NCBI GenBank assembly: GCA_028274465.1
Contig: CM051455.1
Coordinates: 51,528,725 to 51,592,724 of the forward strand
DNA from: Plantago ovata
Lineage: Eukaryota > Streptophyta > Magnoliopsida > Lamiales > Plantaginaceae
DNA: 64,000 nucleotides
Direction: 5' to 3'
The notes below the pieces were generated by a model. It ran no database searches and had not been told where the DNA came from. It saw only the letters and a program-made list of their open reading frames with translations. This document shows positions 12,901 through 23,590 of this stretch, piece after piece (within the stretch, counting starts at the first letter, position 1; the number at the start of each line of letters is the position of its first letter). Both the position numbers and the translations under genes were made by a program.

Positions 12901-15351
12901 TTGGTGGTAATTCAGTGAACAAGGGGGAGAAGAAAGTTGATGTGGAGGAGGAAGTTGTTGGTGATGCAGTGAACAAGGGGGAGAAGGAAGTTGATGTGGA
13001 GGAGGAAGTTGTTGCTGATACAGTGAAAAATGTGGAGAAGGAATTTGTTGTGGATGAGGAAGTTGTTGCTGATGCAGTGAAAAATGTGGAGAAGGAAGTT
13101 GATATGGAGGAGCATGGATGTTCTAAGGTTGATATGGCTGTTGTTGTTGTAGAGAATCCTATGATTGGATCTTCAGGTAAGGAAGTTGATGAGGATCATG
13201 GATCTGATGATAGTCAGAAGCTCATGGACGATGAAGTTTTGCTTCTACATACTAGTAAGAAGGATATTCAAGGGATTGAGGTGGATTTAGAGGTTCGGGC
13301 ATTGTTCATTGATAGGTTCCCCAACTATTCTTTTCATGAACTTGGATGTTTTGATGATTGTGGTGAGTTTGATGATTCTCTTGTGTTGGGGTCTGCCGTT
13401 ATGAGGGTGATTAAGAAGTATATAAAGGGCGTAAATGATATGAGATCTTACAGAAAAGAAGTGGCTGACTATTTGTTCTTCATAACTGAGGATAGCAGGT
13501 ATTTTTTTTATTTTTTTATTTTCTGTTTCTGTGTTCTACATTATATCATGGGATGTTTTAGCTGATATCATGGGATATAACTTTGTTATCATGGGTTTTT
13601 TTTCTATTACAGTTCATGTAACTTTTGTGTTTCCCTATATCATTTTTTTTTTTTTAATGTAGGATCAAGGGAAAGTTTGTTGATATGGGATTAAGCTATT
13701 TCATGTATGGAGATAGCATTAGGACGTTGTGTCCTAAGAAGAGGATTTGCACAAGTGTTATTGATTGCTGGATCCGAAATTTGAATTTTACCGAGCTTAT
13801 CCTCCGTCCTAAGCCAGGGATGCACAGAATGTGGTTATCAATCCATATTTCTGTATGTGTCTGACTGCTTTTTTTTTTTTTTCTTGCGGTTTGATGTTTG
13901 TCAATCAATTATTAATCGTAGTTAATCTGTTTTTTTAGCATCCATGGAGGAAGTTGGCTCATGCGTTTGATGAAGATGAAAAAGAAAGACTTCAAAAGGA
14001 GCTTAGTGATAACAGTGTTAAGTTTAAGGACAAATATTTGTTCCAGATGTTGGAAATGATGTTCTACTCCTTCAGAAGTGTTCTTGGGCCAGGAGATGTT
14101 GATATTAGAAGTGTAAAACTGGTAAGTTGCTATGTTTTTTTTATTAAGTTATGTTTTTTAATTTTTGAGATCCTGATATATATTGTCTGATATGATGGGG
14201 TATATTAGTTAAATCATGGGTATATTGTCTATATCATGGGGTATATTAGTGAAATTATGGAGTATATTGTCTGATATGATGTGGTACATTAGTGAAATCA
14301 TGGGGGTATATTGTGTGATATCATTGGGTATTTTAGTGAAAACATGTGGTATATTAGTTTTTTTTTGTGTTTCAGATCTTACTGTTGAGATCATGGGATA
14401 TGTATCCAATATCATGGGATATATTGTTAATATCATGGTATATTTGCTTTTTCTGTAGTTCTTTTTTCCGTTGATAGCTGGGGATCATTACACTTGCTAT
14501 GTGGTGAATATGGAATTGAAGAGAGTGCAGTATCTTGATAATAGGAATACTGATCCATTGGCCGTTGAAAGTTTTACATTGTGTTGGTAAGTTATTTTTG
14601 TATCATGGCAAATTGATTATATCATAGCATATAGTTTATGTTTCAGTTCATTTTTTTTTAATTTTTTTGTTGCCTTTTTTTCTCTTTTTGTAGAAGGAAG
14701 TTTTCACAGAGTGCCTTGTTGAAAATTCTTTGCGTCGTGATGGAGATATTAGGGATTTTACATTGGAGAAGATTCCTTTTCATTGGATTAAGACTGAAAA
14801 AGATACCGAGGATTGTGGTGTTTATCTTATGAAGCACATGGAGTTGTTTTATGGAAGGCTTTTTGATTTCCCGCGCTTTTACAAGGTACTGTTCTTGTTT
14901 TCATATATTTTTTTTCAATGGACTGTTCTTGTTTTCTGGATATATATGTTGTGTATATGTTATGTAGTTTTACTAACTGTATTTTTTAATTTAGGTTTCG
15001 TCGAGAGAGGTGCTTAGGGCTGAAATTCTTGCAACGCTGGCTTTGTCGAAATTAAACTCGGCGCTTCCATCACTGAAGGAGAAAGTTGCTGCTTTTATGA
15101 ATAACAAAGCAAGAATCAGTGACAATGTAAATCACAATCCAAGGTCTCTACATACTCTTCTGAGGATTCAGTATAAGAAAGTTACTGATAAACATGAGAA
15201 GGAGGAAATGGAGAAGAGAAAGGTACTTGAAGAGCAAAGGAAAGCTGAAGTTGAACGTGAAAAAAAAGAGATTACTGATGCTATTGCAGCTTCCTTGGTT
15301 GATGGTGATCCTAAAGTTGATACAATCCAACAAGATCCTAAAATAGTTTGA
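9927..15351 (+). CDS. ULP1-like cysteine protease (peptidase C48) gene of the MULE, nine exons
   Basis: Transposon-encoded relative of SUMO/ubiquitin-like proteases. Exons by eye: 9927-10089, 10331-10453, 10751-11751, 12315-13498, 13663-13852, 13939-14121, 14459-14586, 14694-14885, 14995-15351, about 1,170 residues. The N-terminus is basic and nuclear-looking (KRKTRS, YKRKKT). Exon 3 encodes a helical domain like those preceding ULP1 in other plant transposons. Exon 4 is acidic with an internal repeat. The catalytic His lies in AGDHYTCYVV, the Asp in QYLDNR and the Cys in EDCGVYLMKH. The usual Gln before the Cys is not evident. At the exon 7/8 junction the best donor leaves TG before AAG, so the frame is off by one base as I read it: either a one-base loss at the donor or a splice site I missed. 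The tail after the Cys is a charged coiled coil. An acceptor just before the ATG suggests a leader intron. Converges with the transposase gene. Confidence 0.85.
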
Positions 15352-18300
15352 TAGGTTTCTTTTTCTAGTTAAAGACATGGTATAGTTTGTTACTTAAATC
15401 ATTGGATACTTTATACCTTTTACGGGATATTAGATCATGTAGTAAAATCATGGGATGTCATAGAAAAAATCATGGGATGTTATAGTAAATTCATGGGACT
15501 TGAAAGTGAAATCATGGGATGTTTAAAATGAAATCATTGGAAGTTAATGTTAAATCTTTGTATACATAGATGAAGGAAAACATCCTTGTTAAGTAAGATA
15601 GGTGATTTCATATCATTGGTGTTATAGTAAAATCATGGGATGTTTTTAGTAAAATCATGGGATGTGAAAGCGAAATCATGGGATGTATGAAGTGAAATCA
15701 TGGGATGTGAAAGCGAAATCATGGGATGTATGAAGTGAAATCATGGCATATGTAGTTGATATTGTGGTAAACATTTTAGTAATTTCTTTCCTGCCTGTTG
15801 TTTTGAGTTGTTGTTATGATAAAGGAAAATCATGGGATGTTTAAGTGAAATCTTGGGGTATTTTTGTCTAACTTCATGTGGTATAAGAATAAGGCATGTA
15901 TGAGTATGACTTGCAACAAAACAATGTTAATATATATATATATAAGATATATGTCTGAGAAAACATAACATAGGATTAATGTATATAATTTGTAAAATGA
16001 AATAAGATGAGTCGTTATAGGAAGAATTACATAGTTCTTGCTATAAATCATATCAAGTGTTTGTCCGGCGGTACTTCAAAGTGTGTCTTTTCTTCCATTG
16101 CTCTTTTCTTGTTCTGTTGTCTTTCTAGAAATGTCTTTGGCCTTTGTTTTTTCCTCCCTTTTGTAGCACATTGTGTGGGGTTTAAAACAATTGGTTTGGC
16201 ACTAGTGTTCGGGGCAGCAGTTTCTGTTGGTATGTCGGACTCTTCTTCTTGTGGCATGTAGTTGAATTGTGTTGAATGTATAAGATTGTTTATTCCCATC
16301 AAGGCTTGATTGTATGCATCTTCTACTATCTTTCTGGCTTCATTTTTTCCTTCTGATTTGATAATGAGTTGATTGAAGCTCCTGTTCATTGACTGTCTCC
16401 ATGCAATGCATTCCTGTTTTCATATAATGTGATGTTAAATTGAAATCATGGCATGTCAAAGAGATATCATGGGATGTTAAAGTGAAATCATGGGATATAT
16501 AGATGATATGATAGAAAAGAAATGAAGATTTTATTATACCTGTGCATTCTTGTTTGTGCTGTTGGTATGTACAACACGGTCCCATACCCTCGTTTTAGAT
16601 GTTCTTGTCCAGCGCTGTAGTATGTACTTCTCGGGTATGCGTTTTATGTTATTTTTGTCCATAACACGGAGGCAATGTTGGCATAGCCAGCCAACCTCTT
16701 CAAAGTGTCTACATTTACAGCTCACTTCGATCTCACCAGATGGATGCCTAATGAATAGAACACCATTAATGTCTTCTGGATCATCATCAGGGTAGACATC
16801 ATACAAAATCTTGTCGCCAATTGTTACAGATTCAACAGCTGTAGTCTCTAGTCCTTTTCTAAATTGTCTCTGTAAGTACTTGAAGATTTTGAGTGTGTAT
16901 ATCTGCAGATAAAAACATGTGAGAGATATCATGGGATATATAGTTGATATCATGGGATATATAGGTGATATTATGGGATATATAGTTTGAGATATACCTC
17001 AGCAGCATGCTTGACAAGAGCATTGTTAGAGTTCAGTCTTGGCCTATTATGAGTGTTCTTGTGCTCTTTATGCTTCTCATTTGATCTCCAGCGGTTGATC
17101 ACTACATCGAAGAGTCTGAAGAATTGTGTGAGAGATGTATTTTTGTTGGCTCTGAATGAAATTGCATTGTTTGTACTCTCACTCCTTTGAGTAGATAGGA
17201 TTCCAGCTGAAAAGAAGGGCTTGCTTAGGGCAGGTGACCACTTCTCTTTTAGAGAATACAGTTGATCGAACCAAGATTCATTTTCGAGCTCAAACTCACA
17301 AATCATTCCAGAGAAGTATTCTTCAAATTCTTCTTCATTTGACAACCCATAGATGCATATATTGAAAACTTCATTGAATTTGTCATTATGCCTAAGTTTC
17401 GAGCAGTTTTTTAATGCATTTTGGTACAAGTGCCAAAGACACAGCCTGTGTCTGGTCTCATCTCCAAAAACCTACACAAGATTAAATAATGGACAGATTA
17501 TTCATGTGCTTATATATTAAAATCATGGGGTATATTGGTTAAATCATGGGGTATTTTGATGAAATCATGAGATATAACAGTTGAAATTATGGAAGATTAT
17601 TCATGTTCATAGAGTTCATATGATGTAGTATATTGTTCATGTAATGTAGTATACAGTTCATATAATATAGCATACATTTTTCATTTTTTTTTTTTTGTGT
17701 GTGTTATTATCTTAAAGTAGATATCATGGGAGATTTAAGCAATATCATGCGACGTATAAGTCATAACATAGTACCTGAACAATGGCTTTTGCAATTGCTG
17801 AATCTTGATCAGTGAAGATTGTAATTGGCTTCTTATTATCCATGGCTTTCATGAACTCTTCCATCAACCAGATAAATGATGTAGCTTGCTCATTGGCAAT
17901 GAATGCACAAGCAAACATTACATTGTTCCAGTGGTTATTTACACCAACAAACGGTGCACAAATTAGTCCATATTTGTTGGTCCTGAATGTGGTGTCAAAT
18001 ATCATGACGTCACCATAAAGCTCATAGTCGTTCTTCATCATCGAGTCCCTCCAGAAAAGGCTGCACATTTTACCCTCGTCATCCAACTTGTGTGAGTAGT
18101 AGAACTGCGGATCCTCATCTTTTCTTTGCTTAAGCATGTCTAACACACACTGCGCATCTGCACCATCCATGATTTTTGTTCTCTTGCGACAAATGTAGTT
18201 GATATGGTCCCTCTGGATTATTCCAACATTCTCTTCCCCGCCCGCAGCTGCTGACAAATATTTGAACGCGTCGGTTGGCTTCACCATTGCTTTCTCGAAC

Positions 18301-19470
18301 AAATCAATAATTTCTGCCCTCTCATCATCAATCGTTCTTTCTGACCTGTTGAAGTAACTCCATTCCGGTCTATTCAGTTCATGGTTGTGCCCAATTTTGT
18401 GTTCTTTGACTACATATTTCTCGGTTTTGAAAATATTTTGGATCCTGAAGATAAAAACATGTGTAAGATATCATGGCATTTATTGTTGACATCATGGGAT
18501 ATATTGTTGACATCATGGGATATATTGTTGATATCATGGGATATATAGTTGAGAACATGTGAGTTTTTTTTTACCTCATCATTGCTTTGCAATCACACCT
18601 TCCACTACAGTTTTGCCTTCTTTTCTTAATCTTCTTAGGCTCATCACCTTCTTCGTCTTGTGCAGCAACAGTGGGTGATGGAGTGATGGGTAATGGGCTT
18701 GGGTTTGCCTTACTTTTACCTTCACGGCTGCACAAAAAGTACTTCTCCCATATTTCACCATTATTACCAATACGTGAGGTTGCTTTCTTCACAGAAAATC
18801 CAACATTTGCAGCATGCCTTTTGTACAAGAAGTATAGTTGATCAAAAGTTCCACTGATTCCCTTTAAGCATCCCGTAATGTCAAAATCAGGGGGAAGATC
18901 ATTTACGTCTGCATATGAAATATGTTTTCACAAGATAGGTGATTTCATGGTAAATATGTTTGATATCATGGCATATATTGTTGATTTTATGGGACGTGTG
19001 TGTGCATGTACTAGATATCATGATATATATGCTTAATATCATGGAATATATCTGTTAGTTTACTGTATGTGTGCATGTACTATAAAATATGGGAGACATG
19101 GTTGAAATCATGGGACATATAATTGATTTCATGGGACATATGCTTAATATCATGGGATATACCTGTGAGTTTACTTCATGTGTGCATGTACTAGTGAATA
19201 TGGGAGACATGGTTGACATCATGGGACATATAATTGATTTCATAGGATATATGCTTAATGTCATGGGATATATGATATAGTGTAATACTGTTTTGTGTTT
19301 GAGAATATGGCCATATAATTGATTTCATGGGATATATTCTTAATATCATGGGACCTAATTCTAATTTCATGGGATATAACCTTTGGTTTTACAGTATGTG
19401 TGCATGTACTAGATATCATGGGATATATACTTAATATCATGGGATATATGATTGAGTTTATGGGATATAA
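10150..19470. repeat. Dispersed short motif ATATCATGGGRTATAT, roughly 80-100 copies in MULE non-coding DNA
   Basis: Variants of ATCATGGGGTATAT or ATCATGGGATATAT recur at spacings from about 15 to 100 bases in almost every intron and spacer of the element: about 10150-10310, 10475-10735, 11825-12250, 13545-13600, 14190-14445, 15380-15870, 16440-16515, 16920-16985, 17515-17755, 18465-18550 and 18950-19465. They are nearly absent from exons. All read in the same direction on the plus strand, although the genes are on opposite strands, so the motif is not tied to transcript sense. Arms ATATC and GATAT make it partly palindromic around ATGG. I see no such family outside 9242-20424. Confidence 0.9.
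12840..13115 (+). repeat. 18-residue (54-bp) in-frame tandem repeat in the protease gene
   Basis: About five imperfect units of the type AVNKGEKEVDVEEEVVGD lie in the acidic linker between the helical domain and the protease domain. Spacing is a multiple of three, so the frame is kept. The units differ by a few residues, pointing to stepwise slippage. The segment is probably disordered and acidic. Confidence 0.8.
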
Positions 19471-19550
19471 CCTCTGTTATTTTGTGTTTCTGCTTCTTCA
19501 GTCACTGGAAGCTGTTGATTACTAGCAGCAGGGTTTTGAGAAGTTGACAT
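16048..19550 (-). CDS. FAR1/MURA-like MULE transposase, six exons, open throughout
   Basis: Transposase of the element. Exons on the minus strand: 19550-19472, 18908-18575, 18444-17775, 17471-16998, 16902-16540, 16413-16048. Phases join exactly, giving 761 residues. The FAR1-type DNA-binding region lies in exon 2 (YKRHAANVGFSVKKATSR, then CSGRCDC). The MULE transposase core lies in exons 3-4: Asp in MIFDTTFRTNKYG, Asp in FTDQDSAIAKAI, and Glu in QRSESTNNAI, the presumed DDE triad. A SWIM zinc finger follows in exon 5 (CKCRHFEEVGWLCQHC). The C-terminus is basic. The ATG at 19550 directly follows an acceptor-like TTAG, so a leader intron is likely. It is a transposon gene rather than a domesticated FAR1/FRS gene, because it lies inside terminal repeats and target duplications with a protease gene. 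Confidence 0.92.
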
Positions 19551-19559
19551 CTAACAATC

Positions 19560-20040
19560 ACAACAATAAACACATTTTACGTAGCAACAACACAAAACAT
19601 ATCTTGCAGATGCAGATTTACGTAGCAGCAACACAAAACAAAGCATGCAGATGATGATTTAAGTACCAACAACACGAAACAAAGGTTGCAGATGATGATT
19701 ATGTAGGAACATCACGAAACAGAGCTTGTAAATGATGATTTACGTAGAAACATCACGAAACAGAGCCTGTATATCATGACTTATGTAACAAAATCACAAA
19801 TAGGAGATTCCAAATCATGATTCACGTAACAAAATCACAAATCGAAGCTTCCACATCATGATTCACGTAATAAAATCACAAATAGGAGCTTCGAGATCAT
19901 GATTCACGTAACAAAATCACAAATCGGAGCTTCCAGATCATGATTTACGTTACAAAATCACAAATCGGAGCTTCTAGTTCATGAATCATGTAACAAAAAC
20001 ACAAATCCAAGCTCCTAGATCACGAATTGAAGCTTATGGA
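19560..20040. repeat. Subterminal tandem repeat, about 41 bp per unit, about ten copies
   Basis: Imperfect units of the type TGATTCACGTAACAAAATCA followed by CAAATCGGAGCTTCCAGATCA run head to tail. Copies near 19800-19990 are most alike, while those near 19560-19760 diverge (CAACACAAAACAAAGC variants). The array lies upstream of the transposase start, where subterminal transposase-binding repeats or promoter sequence would be expected. Confidence 0.85.
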
Positions 20041-20300
20041 CCATTAATTGCAGAGATGAATGAATTTTTTGTACGTACGTTTGATTTAGATGCAGAAACG
20101 ACGGCGTAGCTGGAGGTGGCGACGGCGACGGCAACGTAGGTGGTCGTGGCGGTGGTTTCGACGTCGAGATGGAGGCGGCGCGACGTAGAGATGGAGGCGG
20201 TGGTTTCTTTCTCTCTCTACCGCCGGTTTCTCTCTCTTCAAACTTGCGTTCGTTTCTGTGTTTGAGCTGGAGAGCGAGTTTTTGTTATAACCCGCTTTTA
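20041..20300 (-). promoter_or_regulatory. GC-rich leader/promoter zone of the MULE transposase
   Basis: A GGCGGCGACGG-rich stretch (about 20096-20215) contrasts with AT-rich surroundings, followed by a CT-rich tract (TTTCTCTCTCTACC, then TTTCTCTCTCTTC). On the minus strand this lies 0.5-0.7 kb upstream of the first coding exon and probably includes the transcript start. No TATA box is evident. Confidence 0.35.
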
Positions 20301-20377
20301 CGACCCGTTTCTGAGTCGGGTTGCTGGGTTGGGGCTTTTTTAAAAAGCTACTAATTAGTTGGGGTTGATTTATAATT

Positions 20378-20424
20378 AGTAGTAGTTGGTCTATACTAGA
20401 GACGGTCTACTAGGAGACGGACTC
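20378..20424. repeat. MULE right terminal inverted repeat
   Basis: Read inward from 20424 it begins GAGTCCGTCTCCTAGTAGAC and then matches the left-end block AGACNGTCTNTANTATAGAC. Confidence 0.75.
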
Positions 20425-20433
20425 ACTTTACAA
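20425..20433. repeat. right 9-bp target-site duplication of the MULE
   Basis: ACTTTACAA, an exact copy of 9233-9241. Confidence 0.85.
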
Positions 20434-21976
20434 TTTATTTTTGTACAGATTTTCGAAATTAATATATTTTGGTTGTTTGAAAAACAAAAACTTTATCAAT
20501 TACTAGGTCGAAAATTTCAGATTCATTTTAAAGCTTTTGTTCAACGTTTGATTGTTTTGCTCAATCAAGCCGCATCCGCCTTACTTTCTTATTAATTGTT
20601 TTATGTTTTGTGCTTTCTTTTTCTTTTTTTTTTTTCCTTTTGTTTTGTCTTTTCCATTTCTTCTTCTTACTTTCATATTTTCTTCAATGTTTCATTTCAT
20701 ATTACTTTCATTTTTTTTCTTCTTTTGATTCGTTTAGTTGTTTCTTACTTTAATTTTTTTTTTTTTTTTTCATCAATATCTAGTGTGTATTGTAAATTTA
20801 GAATTAAAAAAATAATATACTTGTCAATATAAGCTACTATACACACTTTATCATCACTTGTGCAAGCATCGACAAACTTCTCACTAGGTTTGATAGAATT
20901 TATTATTGAAACTCTAAATTGAGTTATTTTCAATTCACTCAAAAATGCAATACTAATAACTTAAATTTAGATAGAGAAACGCAAAAATGATATTATAAAT
21001 CACACTAAAAACATTTGATTTTTAATGTGAAAAATAAGTTAGTACTATTACTAGTAGTACTTAAGTTTTGATTTTTAATGTGAAAAATAAGTTAGTACTA
21101 TTACTAGTAGTACTTAAGTTGAGCAGAATTCGAAACATAAGTGTGATTTATTTTGTACCTAAAAAACACAACCTTAATGCAGCATCGAGTAAATACAATT
21201 TTTTTGTACCTGTATAATTAACAGTAACACACATAAATGATTTCTTTTTGTTAAGAATTGTGTGATTGTTGGGTATTGGGATGGAATATTTACGAAGAAA
21301 AAAGGACAAGAGAGTAAATATAAGAAATCTAGTTGAGCACAGCAGAATTTGACCCCATTTGAAAAATGAAGGAAATATCCTAAAAAACGCCAAACTTGGG
21401 CGACAGTATAAATGGTTCCAGTTTCAAGTCTCTTTCTCTTTTCTGTGTTTTTTTTAGCCTTTTCCTATTTCGAGTTTCGAAATTTTTCCTAAAAGGGAGA
21501 AAATGTCCCTTTTGCCTTTTGCTGTTTGAATTATCGTAGCTTCGTCAAAATGGATATGTATTTCTTCTCAGTGTGTGAGTTTATGCCTACACAATATACT
21601 CACGTTTCATTCTATGTTTATCTTAATACATTAGGATTACGGTATTTGGATTACAAATTTATCATCAATAGAACTATAATCATCTTTATTTCAACAAAAT
21701 CCATATACAGAACAATTAATCACCCATTTCGAAGGTCGAATCCGTAAGCTCATTGGTACGGAGTGTCTCAACTTGTCACTCAACTACAACATTTTAATTT
21801 CTATTGCACGTATTGACAAATGATCTTTCATTTAGTGTGAAGATTCTATGTTAAAGATCTTTTTTCCTCTCAAAAGTTAAAAATACAATACTATGTTAAT
21901 TTTTAGTAATACTTATTCCTCGGTAACTAATAAGTTAACTATATTTATCTTTCATATTCAAATATGCCAAAATCTC
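20434..21976. other. intergenic DNA with T-rich tracts
   Basis: Low-complexity T and CT runs (about 20600-20775) and AT-rich spacer. Frames here are artefacts of poly-T translation. A short tandem duplication (21015-21120) is listed separately. No gene is supported. Confidence 0.5.
21015..21120. repeat. perfect 53-bp tandem duplication
   Basis: 21015-21067 is repeated without change at 21068-21120. The unit starts TTGATTTTTAATGTG and ends TACTTAAGTT. Perfect identity suggests a recent slippage or repair event. Confidence 0.9.
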
Positions 21977-22702
21977 AGAAAAGACTGGTCCTTCCCATAT
22001 TTATAGGAAGGACGCCGGTTCAAATAAAATGCAAGGTGTTTTTTTTTTGCACACGGTTTTTTTCACTGTTTCTCTGGCTCCCTTTTTTTTTTTTTCAGCT
22101 TTTCTGTTTTTTAATCTTTTAATTTTGTATGAATTTAAACCATAAAATACGAACTAAACACCCAAGATATGAATTTAAAACCCCGGGATACGGACTTAAA
22201 CACCCAAGATATGAATTAAAACACCTAGATACAAATTAAAATTCCTAGACACGAATTAAAACCCTAAGATAAAAATTAAAACCCCAATATACAAATTAAA
22301 TCGCCCAGATACAAATTAACTACCCCAGATACAAATTAAATTCCCCAGATACAACCTACAGCCCCCCAGATACAAACTAAATCCTCCCAATAAACTAATT
22401 AAATCCCCCCAAAAACTAACTAAATCCCCCAGATACATACTAACCCCCCCCACCAGAAACTAATTAAAGCCCCCCAGATACAAACTAAACCCCTAGATAC
22501 AAATTAAATCACCCCCCCCCCCCCCATACAAATTAAGGCTCCCCCAAATACGAATTTAAAATCCCCTGCAAAATTAAATTGTCAAAGATATGAGTTAAAT
22601 TCCTCAGATTCGAATTAAATACCCCAAATACAAATTAAAACCCCTAAATACAAATTATAGGATCAGTCCTTCCTATAATTATAGGAAGGACCAGTCTTCT
22701 CT
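21977..22702. mobile_element. Non-autonomous inverted-end element filled with a degenerate short repeat
   Basis: The left end AGAAAAGACTGGTCCTTCC is mirrored by GGAAGGACCAGTCTTCTCT at the right. Each end is itself a hairpin (GGTCCTTCC, short AT loop, GGAAGGAC). Between them, 22130-22660 is a run of about 18-22-bp units of the type CCCCAGATACAAATTAAA. No open frame. No convincing target duplication is seen, so the superfamily is unproved; the ends resemble those of the MULE (GAAAGAC then GGTC). Confidence 0.6.
22130..22660. repeat. degenerate minisatellite of about 20-bp units
   Basis: Repeats of (C)CCCAGATACAAATTAAA with many substitutions and one C-run (about 22512-22525). About 25 units by eye. 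Confidence 0.8.
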
Positions 22703-23546
22703 AATACTAACTCTATTCTTCAAATATACCATAAAATTCTATTTGCATTTTTTTCTGTATTTAGTACATTTTCAGTCCATTTTTTAATAATTTCTCTACT
22801 TTTATTATTTTAAAGAAAAGTTAAAATGTGTATAAAATTCCAATTCCAAAGCGTATAGATTTTAGAATCGAAACATAGTTTGACTTGACTGTAACCGTAG
22901 GTAGGATCAAATGCCATAAAGTCATCACCGTTGAAAATGGCTTTGTCTTGATCCTGTCTCGTCTTGTTGATGATCTTGTAAATTGTGATGTCACTCACTC
23001 TTTACATGCAATGCAAGGTCTAATGAAGATATTTATGGAACAATAGTTATCACGGGAATTTGGTTGGTCACCACCACTTCCTATATTCCTATATTTGCAT
23101 TCTACATCTAATACTTTTTTATTAGCGAAATCAGTTGTCACTCTTGTTAACCTAACATTTCACATTTTTGATTTGGTTAAATCTTGTGAAAATATTCTCT
23201 GACTCCACGGCTGTTTGGGTGCTCGAGTAGTAGGGAGATATCGTGGGTTCGAAATCTAATGGTGACATAAGGTTGATATAAATGGGGCAATTACCGAAAG
23301 ACCCATTATGGAACTTCATTTTACCCTCTAATCTTGGTTAAAATCAACCTTACCCTAAAGTCCATTTTCATATTTATTAATAAAATAATAAAAACCCACC
23401 ACCCTCCGGGAAAGCTCCGATTTGGACCATGGCGGCTGGAAACTCCGAATGGGAGCTTCCACCGGCTTCCATTTGATCACAAATTTTCAGTTGTTTATGT
23501 TGTGAACTTGTGATTGTCTATCGTCTCTTGCCTTATCGATGATTTA
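22703..23546. other. intergenic DNA, no gene supported
   Basis: AT-rich, without a frame, repeat or motif that I can support, up to the TTA that precedes the Harbinger-like left end. Confidence 0.45.
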
Positions 23547-23590
23547 TTAGGCAGCGTTTGGTTCGCAAGATAAAGGGGGATAACTACTGC
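23547..23590. repeat. Harbinger-like left end with TTA target
   Basis: TTA (23547-23549) is followed by GGCAGCGTTTGGTTCGCAAG and ATAAAGGGGGATAAC. A TTA/TAA target and a G/C-rich end with a GTTTGGTT core are usual for PIF/Harbinger. The transposase begins 1 kb inside. Confidence 0.65.

Larger units (their letters stand above)
9242..20424. mobile_element. Complete Mutator-like element with FAR1-type transposase and ULP1-type protease
   Basis: An 11.2-kb DNA transposon bounded by identical 9-bp duplications (ACTTTACAA). The inverted ends are short and imperfect: 9259-9278 reads AGACGGTCTTTAATATAGAC and the right end read inward has AGACCGTCTCTAGTATAGAC, 17 of 20 alike. Two genes lie tail-to-tail: a ULP1-like cysteine protease (+) and a MURA/FAR1-like transposase (-) with all six exons open. 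MULEs carrying a ULP1 protease are known in plants (Kaonashi-type elements). Introns, spacers and subterminal DNA are filled with a short recurring motif. The exact duplication and open transposase suggest a fairly young, perhaps still competent copy, apart from a possible one-base fault in the protease gene. Confidence 0.9.

Noticed and set aside
12912-13115. 67-codon minus-strand frame rich in LLHINFLL
   Set aside because: Antisense of the in-frame acidic repeat in the ULP1 gene.
15370-15870. CRISPR-like look of regularly spaced ATCATGGGATG repeats
   Set aside because: Eukaryotic sequence, variable spacing, diverged units, no spacer structure or cas genes.
9927-19550. ULP1 and FAR1 genes as host SUMO protease and FRS transcription factor
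   Set aside because: Both lie within one set of inverted ends and 9-bp target duplications, so they are transposon genes.
20596-20832. Phe/Ser-rich 78-codon frame
   Set aside because: Poly-T/CT low-complexity DNA.
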